A stretch of DNA of 64,000 nucleotides from Chryseobacterium jejuense (GTDB taxonomy: Bacteria; Bacteroidota; Bacteroidia; Flavobacteriales; Weeksellaceae). Made by a program: the position numbers and the translations under genes. The notes under the pieces are model-generated. The model made no database searches, was not told the origin of the DNA, and was given only the letters and a program-made list of their open reading frames with translations. Shown one piece after another: positions 54,707-63,395 of this stretch. The stretch lies in the NCBI RefSeq assembly GCF_017877355.1, contig NZ_JAGIPR010000003.1, forward strand, positions 372,001-436,000, read 5' to 3'. How positions within the stretch are numbered: the first letter of the stretch is position 1; every line of letters starts with the position of its first letter.

Positions 54707-54904
54707 TTATTTTTTTTCCTAAATATATTAAAACTTTTGCAAACTGCTGTGGGGTGGGAGTTGCAGGATGGGGAATGTTTAATGTTGGTGTGCTTATCCC
54801 TTTGATAGCGATTAACGATTAACTATTGGAAGTATAATTCATTACTCATCCTGATAAAGTCTTCTATCTTACATCTCTTTATTTGTCATTTATCTATTTT
54901 TTAA

Positions 54905-54935
54905 TAAAAAAGCTGCTCCGGAATCCCAAAGCAGC
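54905..54935 (-). terminator. Terminator after the AIM24 gene
   Basis: Read on the reverse strand, GCTGCT (complement of 54930-54935), a 12-nt loop and AGCAGC (complement of 54912-54917) form a stem followed by TTTTTT. Confidence 0.7.
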
Positions 54936-54958
54936 ATTTCTATATTATCGTTTTTTAA

Positions 54959-55651
54959 CTATTTCTCCATATAATAGACCTCTTCGTATGGCTGGATCAA
55001 TACCCATCCATGTCCGGAGAACTTCATCTGGAATTCTTCACCGCTTCCTCTTCCGATAAGGCTTTTAAAAGATACATTCGTCTTTAGTTCAGGGCTTAGA
55101 TTTCCGGACCATGCAACAGTAGCGTTAGGGTCAGTGAAAACAGGATTGTCAGGAGTTACAAGTAGGGTTAAAGGATCACCATGTGTTGTAATGGCAATAT
55201 GCCCGGTTCCGGAAAGTTTTACCTGAAAAAGTCCTCCGGACATCATGCCCGCGATACTTTTCAACATGGTAATATCACTATTTACGCTTTGTTCATGAGC
55301 TAGAACGTCATTACCATTTACACAAACCGATTCATTGTTCAAATAAAGGATACGAACCTTTTTACCAGAGTCTGCAACATACAGTTTTCCGGTACCTTCA
55401 GCTTTCATCAGTTTACTTCCTTCACCACTGATGGCTTTCTTCAGAAGATTTCCGATACCACCTGCCAACATTCCCTGTCTTTCAAAATTGATATTTCCAA
55501 CATAACTTACCATGCTTCCTTTTTTAGTCCATACCGCCTGATTATTAAGATTGATTTCTAAAAGATGTTTGGTTTCCAATTCGAAATAATCCCTTTGTTG
55601 TGGATTTTCTTTTGTTTCGTTGATGAATGATTCAATTGAATATTTACTCAT
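54959..55651 (-). CDS. AIM24 family protein
   Basis: A 230-residue protein of the AIM24/TIGR00266 family: NNQAVWTKKGSMVSYVGNIN, MKAEGTGKLYVADSGKKVRI and the C-terminal LIGRGSGEEFQMKFSGHGWV match the family core. The beta-rich fold occurs in bacteria and mitochondria; the role is not established. It follows the unassigned 233-residue gene by 26 bp and ends at a terminator, so the two are probably one operon. Confidence 0.85.
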   Translation of the reverse strand: MSKYSIESFINETKENPQQRDYFELETKHLLEINLNNQAVWTKKGSMVSYVGNINFERQGMLAGGIGNLLKKAISGEGSKLMKAEGTGKLYVADSGKKVRILYLNNESVCVNGNDVLAHEQSVNSDITMLKSIAGMMSGGLFQVKLSGTGHIAITTHGDPLTLLVTPDNPVFTDPNATVAWSGNLSPELKTNVSFKSLIGRGSGEEFQMKFSGHGWVLIQPYEEVYYMEK

Positions 55652-55677
55652 AATTATAATTTTTTGTTTTTATATTG

Positions 55678-56379
55678 TTAGTGTTTTAGTTTGTCGAGCT
55701 TATACTCTCTTTTGTTACTTTTAGGATTTAGATCCACAAATTCATATTCTTCAAAATTGGCGAGCTGAGCTTTGAACATTTCTATTGCTTTTTCTATTGT
55801 CCAGGTTTTAGGATAATGAAAACCCTCGAATGCAGTATTGAAAATCTGTGCTTTGAAGTCATGTGAAAATTCATCATCACCAGAGTAAGTCAGTGCTATT
55901 TTACCAGTCCATGTAATATCATATAGATTGCTGTCTGTTTTTGAAAACCGGATCTGATGGTCTGCACAGCTGTCATGTCCCAGCAAATAAATACTAAAGG
56001 CAAGATCATCATCATCAAAATGTTCTTCAGAAGGAAGGTCGTTGCTGAAAAGATCATTTTTAACAACAGTATCGAAATCCAGTTTTTCCCCTGGTTTGTT
56101 AATTCTGATTCCTCTTTGTTCATTCCAATAATTGGATGACAGAGTGCAGGCATGATAATTTCCCCACACTATCTTGGAGTCCCAATTAGACAGAGTTTCG
56201 TTTTCTTCTTCCTCTTCGCTGTTTTCATCATCATTGGCATAATAATTTTCAGTTTTTAAATGAAAATCAAACCAGATAAACCCATACTCATCAATTCGTC
56301 CACTCCAGCTGAAGACTTCAATTTTATGTCCGTTAGGATATGGATTATCAAGGAAATATATTTTACTTACAGATTCCAT
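55678..56379 (-). CDS. Conserved protein of unknown function
   Basis: A 233-residue protein from the ATG at 56379; the upstream start at 56400 is a TTG next to a -7 box and less likely. It starts MESVSKIYFLDNPYPNGHKI and has an acidic stretch (DDENSEEEEENE) and WSGRIDEYGFIWFDFHLK. No signal peptide or known domain is seen, and I do not recognise the family. It is followed by the AIM24 gene, with which it probably shares a transcript. Confidence 0.65.
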   Translation of the reverse strand: MESVSKIYFLDNPYPNGHKIEVFSWSGRIDEYGFIWFDFHLKTENYYANDDENSEEEEENETLSNWDSKIVWGNYHACTLSSNYWNEQRGIRINKPGEKLDFDTVVKNDLFSNDLPSEEHFDDDDLAFSIYLLGHDSCADHQIRFSKTDSNLYDITWTGKIALTYSGDDEFSHDFKAQIFNTAFEGFHYPKTWTIEKAIEMFKAQLANFEEYEFVDLNPKSNKREYKLDKLKH

Positions 56380-56397
56380 GCTAAATTTCAATTTTCC

Positions 56398-56405
56398 CAA
56401 AAATA
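56398..56405 (-). promoter_or_regulatory. -7 box of the unknown-AIM24 operon
   Basis: The reverse strand reads TATTTTTG, about 18 nt before the ATG at 56379. Confidence 0.45.
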
Positions 56406-56468
56406 CTCTTTTTTAAGCTTTAAAAATCCCCGTAAAATCACGGTTTTATATTTGATTGAAAATAATAC

Positions 56469-56500
56469 TTGACAAAGGGGTGTTCAATGTCGTATATTTG
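56469..56500 (+). promoter_or_regulatory. Full promoter of queA
   Basis: A -33 TTG (56469-56471) and a -7 TATATTTG (56493-56500) are spaced 21 bp apart, the best complete promoter in the window. A leader of about 50 nt contains the short palindrome ATTACA-CCT-TGTAAT. Confidence 0.7.
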
Positions 56501-56555
56501 CACTCCGAAAATTACACCTTGTAATTTCAATAATTTTTAAACCGTAATTTAAAAA

Positions 56556-57605
56556 ATGAAAACATCAGATTTTAATTTTGATCTTCCTGCGGAATTATTA
56601 GCAGAACACCCATCAGAGCACAGAGACGAAGCGAGATTAATGGTACTTGATAGAAAAACACAAACTATCGAGCACAAATTATTCAAAGATGTTGTGGATT
56701 ATTTTGATGAAGAGGATTTGTTCATCTTCAACAATACTAAGGTTTTCCCTGCACGTCTTTACGGAAATAAAGAAAAAACAGGTGCTAAAATTGAAGTTTT
56801 CTTATTAAGAGAGCTTGATAAAGAAACAAGAGTTTGGGACGTTTTGGTAGATCCGGCAAGAAAAATCAGAATTGGTAACAAATTATTCTTCACTGAAGAT
56901 GAATCTTTGGTAGCTGAGGTTATTGATAACACGACTTCAAGAGGAAGAACGTTAAGATTCTTATTCGACGGTTCTTACGACGAATTCAGAACGAAACTTA
57001 AGGAATTAGGAGAAACTCCACTTCCAAAATATATCAAAAGAGCAGTAGAACCTGAAGATGCAGAAAGATACCAGACAATCTACGCTAAAGTAGAAGGAGC
57101 GGTAGCTGCACCTACAGCAGGTCTTCACTTCTCTAGGCATTTGATGAAGAGATTAGAGATCAAAGGGATCAATTTTGCTGAAGTTACTCTTCACGTAGGA
57201 TTAGGAACTTTCAACCCAATTGAGGTAGAAGATCTTTCTAAGCACAAAATGGAATCTGAAGAGATCATCATTGATGAAAAAAATGCACTTATCATCAACA
57301 AAGCTGTAGAGTCTCACAGAAGAGTTTGTGCAGTTGGAACTACAACAATGAGAGCATTGGAAACTTCTGTTTCTTCAAACAAAAAAATCTCTGCTTTCAA
57401 TGGTTGGACGAATAAATTCATCTATCCACCTCACGATTTTGGAGTGGCAAACTCAATGATCACAAACTTCCACACACCGAAGTCTACATTGATTATGATG
57501 ATTGCTGCTTTTGCAGGAAGAGATTTCATCATGCATGCTTATGAAGAAGCCGTAAAAGAAAAGTATAAATTCTATTCTTACGGTGATGCCATGTTAATTC
57601 TATAA
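56556..57605 (+). CDS. queA: tRNA preQ1-34 S-adenosylmethionine ribosyltransferase-isomerase
   Basis: This 349-residue QueA is full length. It transfers ribose from SAM to preQ1 at tRNA position 34, making epoxyqueuosine. The start [20 protein letters not shown], the internal [13 protein letters not shown] and [14 protein letters not shown], and the C-terminal [20 protein letters not shown] are characteristic. It has its own promoter and lies before rlmN, another RNA-modification gene, separated by a nested palindrome. Confidence 0.97.
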   Translation: MKTSDFNFDLPAELLAEHPSEHRDEARLMVLDRKTQTIEHKLFKDVVDYFDEEDLFIFNNTKVFPARLYGNKEKTGAKIEVFLLRELDKETRVWDVLVDPARKIRIGNKLFFTEDESLVAEVIDNTTSRGRTLRFLFDGSYDEFRTKLKELGETPLPKYIKRAVEPEDAERYQTIYAKVEGAVAAPTAGLHFSRHLMKRLEIKGINFAEVTLHVGLGTFNPIEVEDLSKHKMESEEIIIDEKNALIINKAVESHRRVCAVGTTTMRALETSVSSNKKISAFNGWTNKFIYPPHDFGVANSMITNFHTPKSTLIMMIAAFAGRDFIMHAYEEAVKEKYKFYSYGDAMLIL

Positions 57606-57613
57606 AAAAAGAT

Positions 57614-57663
57614 ATTAGGTAATAGGTTGCAGGTAGTAGTTACCTGCGACCTGCAGCCTAAAA
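57614..57663. repeat. Nested palindromic unit between queA and rlmN
   Basis: The outer arms TTAGG and CCTAA enclose AGGTTGCAGGTA and TACCTGCGACCT, which pair with one G-U. The unit is about 50 bp and looks like a REP-type palindrome placed just before rlmN. Confidence 0.55.
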
Positions 57664-57677
57664 TCTACAACCTTACA

Positions 57678-58712
57678 ATGAAAGATATCCGTATATTATC
57701 ACTAGATCAACTTAAAGAATACTTCGTAACTTTAGGTGAAAAGCCGTTTCGTGCGAAACAGGTCTATGATTGGCTATGGAGTAAAAACCTCCATTCGATT
57801 GATGAAATGACGAATCTTTCGAAATCTCTTCGTGAAAAAATTTCCGAAGAATATACCATTAATCCTGTTTCTGTAGACCTTCTTCAGAAAAGTACTGACG
57901 GGACCATCAAAAACGGAGTAAAACTTCACGACGGATTATTGGTAGAATCTGTTCTTATTCCAACAGAAACAAGAACAACAGCTTGTGTATCTTCACAGGT
58001 AGGCTGTTCTTTGAACTGCGAATTCTGCGCTACTGCCAAACTAAAAAGGATGAGAAACCTTGAAGTGGCAGAAATTGTAGATCAGGTTGCTTTGATTGAC
58101 AGCCAAAGCAGAATGTATTTTGACAGACCACTTTCCAATATCGTATTCATGGGAATGGGAGAACCGATGATGAACTACAAAAATGTAGTGGAAGCCATCA
58201 GAAAGATCACTCAGCCAGAAGGATTGGGAATGTCTCCAAGAAGAATTACGGTTTCTACATCAGGAATTCCAAAGATGATCAAAATGCTTGCTGATGATGA
58301 ATTACGTGTGAAACTGGCATTGTCTCTTCACTCAGCCATTGAAACAAAACGTAATGAAATTATGCCTTTCTCAGATAAATTCCCGTTAACGGATATTATG
58401 GAGGCACTTCAGTATTGGTATCAGAAAACAGGTTCAGTAATCACTTTCGAATACTGTGTATGGAAAGGAATTAATGATGGTGATGAAGATATCAAAGCTT
58501 TAATTAAATACTGTAAGCAGGTTCCTTCAAAAGTGAACCTTATTCAGTACAACCCAATTGGAGACGGAAAGTATGACCAATGCAACAAACAGGCTGAAGA
58601 AAACTATATCCGTCAGCTTGAAAATGCAGGTATTACTGTGATGGTTAGAAGAAGCCGTGGAGGTGATATTGATGCTGCTTGTGGACAGCTAGCCAACAAA
58701 AATGCGGATTAA
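57678..58712 (+). CDS. rlmN: Dual-specificity rRNA/tRNA adenine C2-methyltransferase RlmN
   Basis: A 344-residue radical-SAM enzyme that methylates A2503 of 23S rRNA and A37 of some tRNAs. The ATG at 57678 (MKDIRILSLDQLKEYFVTLG) is preferred over an upstream frame extension. The iron-sulphur motif CxxxCxxC is in VGCSLNCEFCATAK. The conserved C-terminal Cys lies near IDAACGQLAN. The second catalytic Cys is in this final segment, as expected. Confidence 0.96.
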   Translation: MKDIRILSLDQLKEYFVTLGEKPFRAKQVYDWLWSKNLHSIDEMTNLSKSLREKISEEYTINPVSVDLLQKSTDGTIKNGVKLHDGLLVESVLIPTETRTTACVSSQVGCSLNCEFCATAKLKRMRNLEVAEIVDQVALIDSQSRMYFDRPLSNIVFMGMGEPMMNYKNVVEAIRKITQPEGLGMSPRRITVSTSGIPKMIKMLADDELRVKLALSLHSAIETKRNEIMPFSDKFPLTDIMEALQYWYQKTGSVITFEYCVWKGINDGDEDIKALIKYCKQVPSKVNLIQYNPIGDGKYDQCNKQAEENYIRQLENAGITVMVRRSRGGDIDAACGQLANKNAD

Positions 58713-58762
58713 AATTTCCTTAAAAAAACCTTAAATCCCCCTTACAGAGCCACCTAAAACCC

Positions 58763-58770
58763 TACCTTTG
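58763..58770 (+). promoter_or_regulatory. -7 box of the sterol-desaturase-family gene
   Basis: TACCTTTG lies 16 nt before the ATG at 58787, a perfect consensus. Confidence 0.55.
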
Positions 58771-58786
58771 CACAAATTATTTTGTG

Positions 58787-59734
58787 ATGATGGAGTACTT
58801 TATGAGCGAGAACGGGTTAGAAAATGTATATGCATGGTCAATTCCGTTGCATGCTACAGTTATTTTAGCTGAAATGATTTACAGCCACGTTTCAGAGGCC
58901 AAGTTATACAGTGGAAAAGACCTTGCTACAAATGTTTATCTTGCTTTGATGAACTTTGGTCTTGACCTGATTATGAAAGCGTTTGCAATGGGAGTAATGT
59001 TCTTCTTTTACAACCACAGACTTTTTTCATGGGATCTTAGCATCTGGTATTTAATAGCTTGCTTTATAATTACAGATTTTGCTTACTATGTATTGCATTA
59101 TGTGGATCACCGCTCCAGAGCATTCTGGGCTGTTCATATAACACACCATAGTTCAGAATTCTTTAACCTTACCACAGGATTCAGAAGCCCCGTTTTACAA
59201 CCACTTTACAGATATTTATACTTTTCACCATTAGCGTTTTTAGGATTTAATCCTTGGCATATCATGGTAGCATACGCTATCGGACAGGTATATGGAACAT
59301 GGGTGCATACACAGACAGTAAAGAGTATGGGTATTTTAGAGCATATTCTCGTAACCCCTTCCCACCATCGTGTACATCATGCTTGTAACATTAAGTATCT
59401 GGATAAAAATATGGGAATGTGTCTTATTATTTGGGATAAAATATTTGGTACCTTCCAGAAAGAAGACCCGAATATTCCGGTAAAATATGGAATCTATCCT
59501 AAAATGCCGGACAACAGACCTGATACAGTCCTCTTTTATGAATGGAGAAAAATCTGGAAAGATCTTAAGCAGCCAGGATTAAAATTCACTGATAGAATCA
59601 ACTATATTTTCAACTCACCGGGATGGAGACATGACGGAACCGGAAAAACGGTAAGGCAATATCAAAAAGAATACTTTGCAAAACAGGCACAGAAAGAGGA
59701 GGCAAAGAATCAGAAGCAGCAGAAAACTGCTTAA
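58787..59734 (+). CDS. Sterol desaturase/fatty acid hydroxylase family protein
   Basis: A 315-residue membrane di-iron oxygenase. His-box motifs of the family appear: HYVDHRSRAFWAVHITHHSS and later PSHHRVHHACN. Helices include VFIL-type segments at the N-terminus and FIITDFAYYVLHYV. Bacterial members hydroxylate or desaturate lipids, hopanoids or carotenoids. The ATG at 58787 follows the -7 box; a second ATG at 58790 is possible. The substrate is unknown. Confidence 0.88.
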   Translation: MMEYFMSENGLENVYAWSIPLHATVILAEMIYSHVSEAKLYSGKDLATNVYLALMNFGLDLIMKAFAMGVMFFFYNHRLFSWDLSIWYLIACFIITDFAYYVLHYVDHRSRAFWAVHITHHSSEFFNLTTGFRSPVLQPLYRYLYFSPLAFLGFNPWHIMVAYAIGQVYGTWVHTQTVKSMGILEHILVTPSHHRVHHACNIKYLDKNMGMCLIIWDKIFGTFQKEDPNIPVKYGIYPKMPDNRPDTVLFYEWRKIWKDLKQPGLKFTDRINYIFNSPGWRHDGTGKTVRQYQKEYFAKQAQKEEAKNQKQQKTA

Positions 59735-60008
59735 TTTCAAAAATAAAATCAATAAAAATCTATAAAGAAGGGCGGGCTTTGGGCCTGTTTTTCTATTTTG
59801 ACAGCTGATAAGGCTATAAATAAGCCGTAGATTGATTGGTTAATAATTGTTTCACTATATTATTTTAGCGCAGTGTTCACAAGGATGTGCTTGAAAAAAT
59901 ACCTATATAATTTTATAGCTCCTCTGCGTATTCCGAGCGTTATTTTACTCCTCATCCCCACATGCTCAAATCTCTCACCCAGCAACCCTACATTTAAACT
60001 AAAAGTCC

Positions 60009-60016
60009 TATTTTTG
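60009..60016 (+). promoter_or_regulatory. -7 box abutting the secreted protein start
   Basis: TATTTTTG is followed by CCTT and ATG at 60021, again with almost no leader. Confidence 0.55.
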
Positions 60017-60020
60017 CCTT

Positions 60021-60899
60021 ATGAAAAGAATATTTCTGTTATTGGCTTTTCTTACCTTTCAAGCTGCATTTTCTCAACAGACAGATTTCCTGAAAATAAA
60101 AAAATACAGAGTTAGCCACTTGGATGATAAGATTCAGGAAACTTCCGGACTGAATATTTTTAGTGGAAAGCTATACACGTTTAATGACAGTGGAAACGCT
60201 CCTGAATTATATGAGATCAATAAAACTTCAGGTGAGGTAGTGAAAGTCTTAAAAGTAAATGCTAAAAATACCGATTGGGAAGCATTGACCAATGACGGAA
60301 GCAACTTTTATATCGGTGATTTCGGAAACAATGACGGAAGCAGAAGACATCTTACCATTTATAAGGTTCCTTTTCAGGGAGATAGTCTGCAAAATAGCCA
60401 GATAAAGGAGATTAAATTCCATTATCCGGAGCAGACTGATTATCAATCCAGTTATTTTAATACTGATTATGATGCTGAAGCTATGGTATATGCTCACGGA
60501 AAGCTTCATTTGTTTACCAAAGAATGGGTGTCTAAATCAACCATACACTATGTAATTGATCCTGAAAAGAATGAAAAACAGGATGCTGTAAAGACAGAAG
60601 CCTATAAAACAAATTTCATGGTGACAGATGCAGCCTATTTTGATAAGAAGCTTTATCTGGTAGGATATAGTAAGAAAACAGAAGTGTTTATGGATGTTTT
60701 TACAGAAACAGAACCCGGAATGTTTTTTAAAGAGAGACCAAAACATTATTATCTGGGAAGTGCTTTATCAATTGGACAGATTGAAGGCATTGCTGTAGAT
60801 GAAACAGGAATATCTATTTCAGGGGAAAAGTTTAAATCTCCGCTAGGAAGTGCCAAGCCGGCCCTTTATTTTATCCCCAAAGAACAATTCAAAGATTAA
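60021..60899 (+). CDS. Secreted propeller-like protein, unknown function
   Basis: A 292-residue exported protein with signal peptide MKRIFLLLAFLTFQAAFS. Repeating blade-like segments follow (GKLYTFNDSGNAPELYEINK, DWEALTNDGSNFYIGDFGNN, GKLHLFTKEWVSKSTIHYVI), suggesting a beta-propeller. I do not recognise a named family. It is not obviously in an operon with the prenyl synthase gene, which has its own -7 box. Confidence 0.7.
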   Translation: MKRIFLLLAFLTFQAAFSQQTDFLKIKKYRVSHLDDKIQETSGLNIFSGKLYTFNDSGNAPELYEINKTSGEVVKVLKVNAKNTDWEALTNDGSNFYIGDFGNNDGSRRHLTIYKVPFQGDSLQNSQIKEIKFHYPEQTDYQSSYFNTDYDAEAMVYAHGKLHLFTKEWVSKSTIHYVIDPEKNEKQDAVKTEAYKTNFMVTDAAYFDKKLYLVGYSKKTEVFMDVFTETEPGMFFKERPKHYYLGSALSIGQIEGIAVDETGISISGEKFKSPLGSAKPALYFIPKEQFKD

Positions 60900-60927
60900 T
60901 TTTCTCTTAAAATTGAACGAAAAAAAT

Positions 60928-60935
60928 TATCTTTG
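60928..60935 (+). promoter_or_regulatory. -7 box of the polyprenyl synthase gene
   Basis: TATCTTTG lies 39 nt before the GTG start at 60975. Confidence 0.5.
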
Positions 60936-60974
60936 TGAGAATTAATAATTTTATTCAACCAGCATTAGCAGATT

Positions 60975-61952
60975 GTGGCAAACATCGTAGAAGAAATCAA
61001 GCAACCGATCAATGATGAAATGAAACTTTTTGAACAGAAGTTTTATGAGTCAATGCAGAGTAAAGTCCCTTTATTAGATAAAGTAACTCGTTTTATTGTT
61101 ACCACCAAAGGGAAACAGATGCGTCCTATGTTTGTATTTCTTTGTGCCAAGCTGGTAGGAAATGTCACCGAAAAAACGTATCGTGGAGCCTCCATGATTG
61201 AGCTGATTCATACAGCCACTTTGGTACATGATGATGTGGTGGATGAAAGCTTTAAACGCCGTAACTTTTTCTCCATTAATGCCTTATGGAAGAATAAAAT
61301 TGCTGTTTTGGTAGGAGACTACCTGTTATCAAAATCAGTCTTATTATCTACGGATCATAAAGATTACGATTTATTGGGTGTAATTTCAAGAACCATCCGT
61401 GAAATGTCTGAAGGTGAGCTTCTTCAATTGGAGAAAGCCAGAAAACTGGATATTACGGAAGATGTTTATTATGAAATTATCCGTCAGAAAACGGCAACTT
61501 TAATTGCTGCCTGCTGCGAAATAGGAATTCTTTCTAACAATGCGGACGAAATTCTTGCCAAAAAAATGCAGGACTTCGGTACCTTAACTGGAATGGCTTT
61601 CCAGATCAAGGATGATCTTTTTGATTTTTTAAGCTCCAATGTGATTGGTAAACCGGTAGGCATTGATATTAAAGAACAGAAAATGACACTGCCTTTAATT
61701 CATACCCTGAAGATAGCTAGTGAAAAGGACAGAAAATACTATTTCGATACCATCAAGCGTTATAATAACAATCCAAAACGTGTAAAAGAACTGATAGAGT
61801 TCGTTAAGAGTTCCGGAGGGCTAGAGTACTCTATCACAGTAATGAAAGACTTTCAGCAGAAAGCTAAGGATATTCTGAATGAATTTCCGGAGTCTGAAGC
61901 AAGAAAATCCTTACATAGTATGCTGGATTATGTAATTGAAAGAAAATTTTAA
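60975..61952 (+). CDS. Polyprenyl (trans) diphosphate synthase
   Basis: A 325-residue trans-prenyltransferase starting at GTG 60975. The first Asp-rich motif is in LVHDDVVDES and the second in FQIKDDLFDFL. It condenses isopentenyl diphosphate to a long-chain product, most likely the side chain of menaquinone (or another quinone). A 23-bp perfect hairpin ends the unit. Confidence 0.92.
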   Translation: MANIVEEIKQPINDEMKLFEQKFYESMQSKVPLLDKVTRFIVTTKGKQMRPMFVFLCAKLVGNVTEKTYRGASMIELIHTATLVHDDVVDESFKRRNFFSINALWKNKIAVLVGDYLLSKSVLLSTDHKDYDLLGVISRTIREMSEGELLQLEKARKLDITEDVYYEIIRQKTATLIAACCEIGILSNNADEILAKKMQDFGTLTGMAFQIKDDLFDFLSSNVIGKPVGIDIKEQKMTLPLIHTLKIASEKDRKYYFDTIKRYNNNPKRVKELIEFVKSSGGLEYSITVMKDFQQKAKDILNEFPESEARKSLHSMLDYVIERKF

Positions 61953-61963
61953 AAAATATTTTT

Positions 61964-62012
61964 TAAATACAAAGCTTCGGCGCACCACAGGTGCGCCGAA
62001 GCTTTGTATTTA
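61964..62012. terminator. Very strong bidirectional terminator
   Basis: A perfect 23-bp stem (arms 61964-61986 and 61990-62012) with a 3-nt ACA loop lies between convergent genes. Its middle reads AAGCTTCGGCGCACC. A- and T-rich flanks suit termination in both directions. Confidence 0.8.
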
Positions 62013-62023
62013 TGTTTTTCTAT

Positions 62024-62833
62024 TTATATTTTTTGTACCGTTACATTGGTCACATTTCCATTCCCTGTAGGTCCTATCTCTGTTGATAAGATAGTACATG
62101 ACTGATTGGGAGCTGCTGTAAAACGAATCTGATAACCTGCTGTAGGGACTACAATTACTGTTGTATAATTCATTAGTTCACCAATTCTTGTTGAAGATGT
62201 TAGGGTAGGAGTTGTTGCCCCTGCATAGTGGCTTCCTCTTCCCAGATAGTTACTGTCCGGAACAGGTCTGATGCCTAAAAGTAATTGCGCTCCTGCAGAA
62301 ATATTTGAAAAACTTGCCTGTAGCGTCACCAGATAATTACCCGCCTGATTAAACGTCAGAACTCCTGAAGAGGTGTTGTAAGAATAAAATGGGGAAGTTG
62401 CCACTGGAGTGGCAAACATTAGGGTAACAATTGAAGCTGAGATACTTATGTTCTGATCGGCAGCCAAACGTGCATGAAATAATGAATAGGCTGTAAAATC
62501 TATAGTTTTCAGGACACCAGTGCCGTCTGCAACTACTACTCTGTCTGTTCCTCCAATTCCAATATTGGAATTAATATTTCGGATACGTACATTTCCAGAA
62601 CTTACATCCAGCTTTTCTGTTGGCGCTGTAGTGCCTATCCCTACTTGAGCTGTGTTGGTCACTGCGAAATCATTAGCTTGTTGTACTACTGAAGGAGCAC
62701 CTGATGTTGGGTTGTCTTTGGCTCCATCAATATGAAAGGTCGTCTGAGGATTTGAGGTATTTACTCCTACTTGTGCGAAGTGAAGGGTAGAAAAGGCAAA
62801 GACCTTAACTACGATCAGTAATTTTTTTGTCAT
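62024..62833 (-). CDS. Secreted protein with C1q/TNF-like C-terminal fold
   Basis: A 269-residue exported protein ([20 protein letters not shown] signal). The N-terminal half repeats [20 protein letters not shown] and [18 protein letters not shown], a motif common in Chryseobacterium surface proteins. The second half ([37 protein letters not shown]) resembles a jelly-roll of the C1q/TNF type. The function is unknown; it may be surface adhesion or a structural role. Confidence 0.7.
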   Translation of the reverse strand: MTKKLLIVVKVFAFSTLHFAQVGVNTSNPQTTFHIDGAKDNPTSGAPSVVQQANDFAVTNTAQVGIGTTAPTEKLDVSSGNVRIRNINSNIGIGGTDRVVVADGTGVLKTIDFTAYSLFHARLAADQNISISASIVTLMFATPVATSPFYSYNTSSGVLTFNQAGNYLVTLQASFSNISAGAQLLLGIRPVPDSNYLGRGSHYAGATTPTLTSSTRIGELMNYTTVIVVPTAGYQIRFTAAPNQSCTILSTEIGPTGNGNVTNVTVQKI

Positions 62834-62965
62834 TTTATAGTGTTTTTTTTAATTATTATTTGAAATTAATTTCAAATAATATACCAGAATAATGAAAATA
62901 GATGTTTCTCGATAAATATCTATATTTTTTAGTTAGGTAATAATAATTGAGCGTATGCTTTGGAA

Positions 62966-63259
62966 TTAAATTATTTTTAGAGTTAAAATAATAACGGCCA
63001 GAACTATACAAAATAAAGCGATTAAAAATAAATAATCCGCAATACTCTCAAACGTGTATTCCCGTTTTTTATTTCCCGTTCTGATGGCCAGAAATGAAAA
63101 GAAGCAGCTGCATGCAAAAAGGATGCAGGCAAGCCCTGCAAATTCGTCCAAATATGTATTGTGGCTTATCTTAGCGATTTTCAATGAGGTAATAATAATC
63201 AATGAAAACCCCAAAAGATTGCTGGACGCATTCAGGATATGAGGTGATTTTTTTTCCAT
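62966..63259 (-). CDS. Small membrane protein, unknown function
   Basis: A 97-residue membrane protein from the ATG at 63259; the extension to 63289 looks non-coding. Three hydrophobic segments are seen (NLLGFSLIIITSLKIAKI, FAGLACILFACSCFFSFLAI, YLFLIALFCIVLAVIILTLK). I do not recognise the family. It is divergent from the E1 dehydrogenase gene. Confidence 0.65.
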   Translation of the reverse strand: MEKKSPHILNASSNLLGFSLIIITSLKIAKISHNTYLDEFAGLACILFACSCFFSFLAIRTGNKKREYTFESIADYLFLIALFCIVLAVIILTLKII

Positions 63260-63395
63260 CTTTACAATTTTTTTCAAAATAAAGCACAATTTTTTTTATT
63301 ATCAAATTTTTAAAAAAGATTATTAAAAATTAAAATTAATTTAAAAAGTGTATATTAGCAAAATACTTGAAGAACAAAAACTTTTTTACTTAGCT

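Noticed and set aside
56501..56555. PreQ1 riboswitch before queA
   Set aside because: The leader has a short palindrome but not the CUCUA/ACA-type preQ1 aptamer pattern.
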